NCBI GenBank assembly: GCA_965279295.1
Contig: CBDIHQ010000017.1
Direction: 5' to 3' (one strand)
Length of the DNA stretch: 64,000 bases
Source: Aquabacter sp965279295
Lineage (GTDB): Bacteria > Pseudomonadota > Alphaproteobacteria > Rhizobiales > Xanthobacteraceae
Shown here: positions 61,411 to 64,000 of the stretch, piece by piece
Numbering within the stretch: position 1 is the first letter of the stretch
How the letters are laid out: each line of letters starts with the position of its first letter
Notes under the pieces: generated by a model
Database searches by the model: none
The model's input: the letters and a program-made list of their open reading frames with translations, nothing else
What the model was told of the DNA's origin: nothing
Position numbers and translations under genes: made by a program

Positions 61411-61857
61411 ATGAATGAAGCGCCCCTCGGTTTTCTCCTTGTTGATGCCGCCCGGCTTTATCGGGCCAGCATCGATCGCGCCTTTGAGCAGGCAGGCCTC
61501 GGCCTGACCGCTGGCGAAGCGCGCACCCTGGCGCATGTGAACATCAATCCCGGCTTGCGGCAGACGGCGTTGGCCGTGCGCATGAACGTCGAGCCGATGA
61601 CCCTGGTCGGTTTCCTGGATCGCCTGGAGACCCAGGGCCTGATCGTTCGCGACGCCGACCCCACCGACCGTCGCGCCAAGATCGTTCGCCTCACCGAGAC
61701 CGCCGCCCCGCTGCTGGAGCGGGTGGTTTCCGCCGCCGCCCATGCACGGGAAGAGGCGTTGGACGGGCTGAGCGAAGAGGATCGCGCCGCGTTCCGTGCG
61801 GCTTTGGAGCTGATCCGAAAAAATCTCTGCATGGGGCAGCGGGTCGACGAGAAATGA
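61411..61857 (+). CDS. MarR family transcriptional regulator
   Basis: 148 residues. wHTH: RQTALAVRMNVEPMTLVGFLDRLETQGLIVRDADPTDRRAKIVRLTE, with the Arg/Asp wing DRR typical of MarR. The ATGA overlap with the following MFS gene shows co-translation. Likely represses itself and the exporter via the adjacent dyad and releases in response to a toxic phenolic or similar compound. Confidence 0.9.
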   Translation: MNEAPLGFLLVDAARLYRASIDRAFEQAGLGLTAGEARTLAHVNINPGLRQTALAVRMNVEPMTLVGFLDRLETQGLIVRDADPTDRRAKIVRLTETAAPLLERVVSAAAHAREEALDGLSEEDRAAFRAALELIRKNLCMGQRVDEK

Positions 61858-63164
61858 CTCAGCTCATGTCCGAGCGCCGCACCGCGATCATCGGTGCGGT
61901 CATCATCGTTCTCGGACCCATGAGCATGGCGCTGTACACCCCGGCGATGCCGACGCTGGTGCAGGCGTTCGGCACCACCTCGTCGGTCATGAAGCTGACG
62001 CTCAGCGTGTATTTCGGCGGTTTCGCCTTTTCCCAACTGGTCTGCGGCCCGCTCTCCGACGCCTTCGGACGCCGCCCCACCGCGCTCGGCTTCTTCACGC
62101 TCTATGTGGTGGGAAGCCTGGTGGCGGCATTCGCCGGGGACATCCATTGGCTGATCGTCGGGCGCGCGCTCCAGGGCATCGGCGTCGCGGCGGGGCCGGC
62201 GATCGCGCGGGCGATCGTGCGCGACCAGTTCACCGGGCAATCCTCCTCCCGCATTCTCAACCTGATCGGCTCCATGCAGGCGGTCGGCCCGGCACTGGCG
62301 CCGAGCATCGGCGGGTTGATCCTCGGGGTCGCCGGCTGGCAGCCGCTGTTCTACGTCATGGTGCTCTGGGGCTTCATGGTTCTGGCGCTGCTGGGGTTCG
62401 GGGTGCCGGAGACCAATCCCAAGCCGGATCCAGCCCAAGCGCGCCCCGGCCGGGTGCTGCACAATTACGGCGTTCTGCTGCGCGATGTGCGCTTCATGCG
62501 CACCAGCCTGCTGATCGGCTTCGGCGTCGGCGGCATCTATTCGCTGGCTTCGATCCTGCCGTTCGTGCTGATCGAACGGGTCCAACTCTCCCCGACCCAG
62601 TTCGGGTTCGGGATGATGTTCCAGACCGGCTCGTTCATCGCCGGCACGCTGGTCGCGGGCCGCCTGATGCGCAAACTGGACGCCAACCGGCTCATTCCTG
62701 TCGGCATCTGTCTCATGCTGCTGTCTTGCGTGCTGCTGACGACGCTGCCGTTTTTCGCGGAGATCGCCTTCCTGACGGTCATGATCCCGGTTGGGATCTG
62801 GGCGTTCGGGATATCCTGGGTGATTCCGGGATGCACGACGACCGCCCTGTCCGGCTTTCCCACCATGGCCGGCTCGGCGGCGGCGCTGATGGGCTGCATG
62901 CAGATCGGCGGCGGGTTCATCGGCTCTGCGGTGTCGAGCCTGTTCCATGATCCCGCCGATGCCCTGGGGGCGGTCATTCCCGCCATGGGCGTGCTGGCGG
63001 CGCTGTCCTATACGCTGCTCGGGTCGGGCAATGCCCCACCGGCGCAGGGCGTCGATGAGGCGAGCGTGGACGAAGCCGACATCGAGATCGCCACCGACCC
63101 CGCCGGCCTGATCGGTGCGACGGGCGAGGAGGCCGAGGGGCGGGTGTTTCGCAAATCGGCCTGA
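61854..63164 (+). CDS. MFS multidrug efflux transporter (Bcr/CflA type)
   Basis: 436 residues, about 12 membrane segments. The N-terminal YTPAMPTLVQAFGTTSSVMKLTLSVYFGGFAFSQLVCGPLSD and the GRRP loop (DAFGRRPTAL) with GRALQGIGVAAGPAIARAIVRD are Bcr/CflA signatures. Coupled to marR. A short Glu/Asp-rich tail follows the last helix. Probable drug or metabolite exporter. Confidence 0.9.
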   Translation: MTQLMSERRTAIIGAVIIVLGPMSMALYTPAMPTLVQAFGTTSSVMKLTLSVYFGGFAFSQLVCGPLSDAFGRRPTALGFFTLYVVGSLVAAFAGDIHWLIVGRALQGIGVAAGPAIARAIVRDQFTGQSSSRILNLIGSMQAVGPALAPSIGGLILGVAGWQPLFYVMVLWGFMVLALLGFGVPETNPKPDPAQARPGRVLHNYGVLLRDVRFMRTSLLIGFGVGGIYSLASILPFVLIERVQLSPTQFGFGMMFQTGSFIAGTLVAGRLMRKLDANRLIPVGICLMLLSCVLLTTLPFFAEIAFLTVMIPVGIWAFGISWVIPGCTTTALSGFPTMAGSAAALMGCMQIGGGFIGSAVSSLFHDPADALGAVIPAMGVLAALSYTLLGSGNAPPAQGVDEASVDEADIEIATDPAGLIGATGEEAEGRVFRKSA

Positions 63165-63182
63165 GACGGCTTTAGTCTCAGG
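63160..63182. terminator. 8-bp inverted repeat spanning two convergent stops
   Basis: CCTGAGAC (63160-63167) pairs with GTCTCAGG (63175-63182) across a 7-base loop. It overlaps the stop codons of the MFS gene and of argG, so it may act on both strands. No T-run. Confidence 0.45.
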
Positions 63183-64000
63183 TCGACTTGCGGGCGCGCG
63201 CGCCATAGGTGCGCAGGCGCAGCGCGTTCAGCTTGATGAAGCCGGCGGCGTCGCGATGGTCGTAGGCGACCGCGCCTTCCTCGAAGGTCACGAGGTCTTG
63301 GTTGTAGAGCGAATAGGGGCTCTCGCGGCCGATGACGCTGACATTGCCCTTGTAGAGCTTCAGCTTCACGCTGCCGGAGACGTAGCGCTGGGAATGGTCG
63401 ATGGCGGCCTGGAGCATTTCGCGCTCGGGGGCGAACCAGAAGCCGTTGTAGATCAGCTCCGCATAGCGCGGCATCAGCTCGTCCTTCAGGTGCGCCGCGC
63501 CGCGATCGAGCGTGATGCTCTCGATGCCGCGATGGGCCACCAGCAGGATGGTGCCGCCGGGGGTCTCGTAGACGCCGCGCGACTTCATGCCGACGAAGCG
63601 GTTCTCCACCAGATCGAGCCGGCCGATGCCGTTGGCCTTGCCCAGTTCGTTGAGCTTGGCGAGCAGCGTCGCCGGGCTCAGCAATTCGCCGTCGATGGAG
63701 ACCGCGTCGCCCTGCTGGAAGCCGACCTCGACGATGGTGGCACGGTCCGGCGCGTCCTCGGGGGAAATGGTGCGCTGGTAGACATATTCCGGCGCCTCGT
63801 CGGCCGGGTCTTCCAGCACTTTGCCCTCGGATGAGGAGTGCAGAAGATTGGCATCGACCGAGAACGGCGCTTCGCCACGCTTGTCCTTGGAAATGGGGAT
63901 CTGGTGGCTCTCGGCGAATTCCAGCAGCCGGGTGCGCGAGGTGAGGTCCCATTCACGCCAGGGCGCGATGACCGTGATCTCGGGTTCGAGGGCGTAATAG
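63178..64000 (-). CDS. argG: argininosuccinate synthase, 5' end outside window
   Basis: The C-terminal about 273 codons of ArgG, which joins citrulline and aspartate with ATP in arginine synthesis. The sequence matches the enzyme's substrate-binding and oligomerisation regions: WREWDLTSRTRLLEFAESHQIPI, GIGRLDLVENRFVGMKSRGVYETPGG, QRYVSGSVKLKLYKGN and GFIKLNALRLR. The N-terminal PP-loop ATP motif is outside the window. Stop at 63178-63180. Confidence 0.93.
   Translation of the reverse strand, partial: YYALEPEITVIAPWREWDLTSRTRLLEFAESHQIPISKDKRGEAPFSVDANLLHSSSEGKVLEDPADEAPEYVYQRTISPEDAPDRATIVEVGFQQGDAVSIDGELLSPATLLAKLNELGKANGIGRLDLVENRFVGMKSRGVYETPGGTILLVAHRGIESITLDRGAAHLKDELMPRYAELIYNGFWFAPEREMLQAAIDHSQRYVSGSVKLKLYKGNVSVIGRESPYSLYNQDLVTFEEGAVAYDHRDAAGFIKLNALRLRTYGARARKST

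Overview
The window is GC-rich, tightly packed bacterial DNA of alphaproteobacterial character. The order is most likely Hyphomicrobiales (Rhizobiales) and a Xanthobacteraceae-like genome would fit; this taxonomic call is inference. It rests on the many orphan TctC-type receptors, a fused LivH-LivM permease, a NodS-like methyltransferase, SoxBDAG, a PaoABC-type molybdoenzyme, KGG stress repeats and general codon use. I saw no rRNA, tRNA, CRISPR array, phage or insertion sequence. Genes sit in short operons, often joined by ATGA or TGATG overlaps, and several convergent pairs are separated by 0-10 bases.

Positions 1-8400 (minus strand) form a catabolic island: an FAD-dependent oxidoreductase cut by the window edge, a uronate-dehydrogenase-like SDR, a PRISE-type enone reductase, an MmgE/PrpD protein coupled to a small dimeric-barrel protein, and three solute receptors of the Bug/TctC type with no TctAB membrane partners. 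Positions 8505-8732 hold a decayed SDR fragment. Positions 8944-16970 continue the catabolic theme: three alpha/beta hydrolases (one resembling the C-C hydrolase of nicotine breakdown, one lacking its nucleophilic serine), an XRE-cupin regulator, a CoxG-like protein and a complete three-subunit molybdenum hydroxylase.

Positions 17035-20137 carry a hybrid histidine kinase broken by a one-base frameshift, with a ParD-like ribbon-helix-helix segment at its N-terminus. Positions 20308-23888 hold an acyl-CoA-dehydrogenase/PIG-L deacetylase/methyltransferase/glycosyltransferase cassette of unknown product.

Positions 24083-38399 look like one functional unit: HyuB-HyuA hydantoinase/oxoprolinase-type subunits, a divergent branched-chain-type ABC importer, a TetR regulator and a full heterotetrameric sarcosine oxidase (soxBDAG). 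The two divergent promoter regions share the sequence TACA-N4-TGTATGGAAA, a probable common operator. Import of an N-methylated cyclic amide, ATP-driven ring opening and oxidation of sarcosine or a related amine is a reasonable working model.

Positions 38396-45227 contain two MFS/redox modules: a CMD-CMD-cupin triple fusion followed by a Tat-exported aldehyde oxidoreductase (paoABC type). Positions 45235-48920 contain a three-domain thioredoxin-reductase-like protein, a KGG stress protein, a Crp/Fnr regulator and an RraA-like protein. Positions 49010-55364 encode GDP-L-fucose synthesis (fcl, gmd) and a Ugp-type ABC importer. Positions 55633-61250 hold two diguanylate cyclases flanking a GntR regulator and an arabinose-5-phosphate isomerase that begins directly behind a 12-bp hairpin. 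The window ends with a MarR/Bcr-type efflux pair and the C-terminal part of argininosuccinate synthase.
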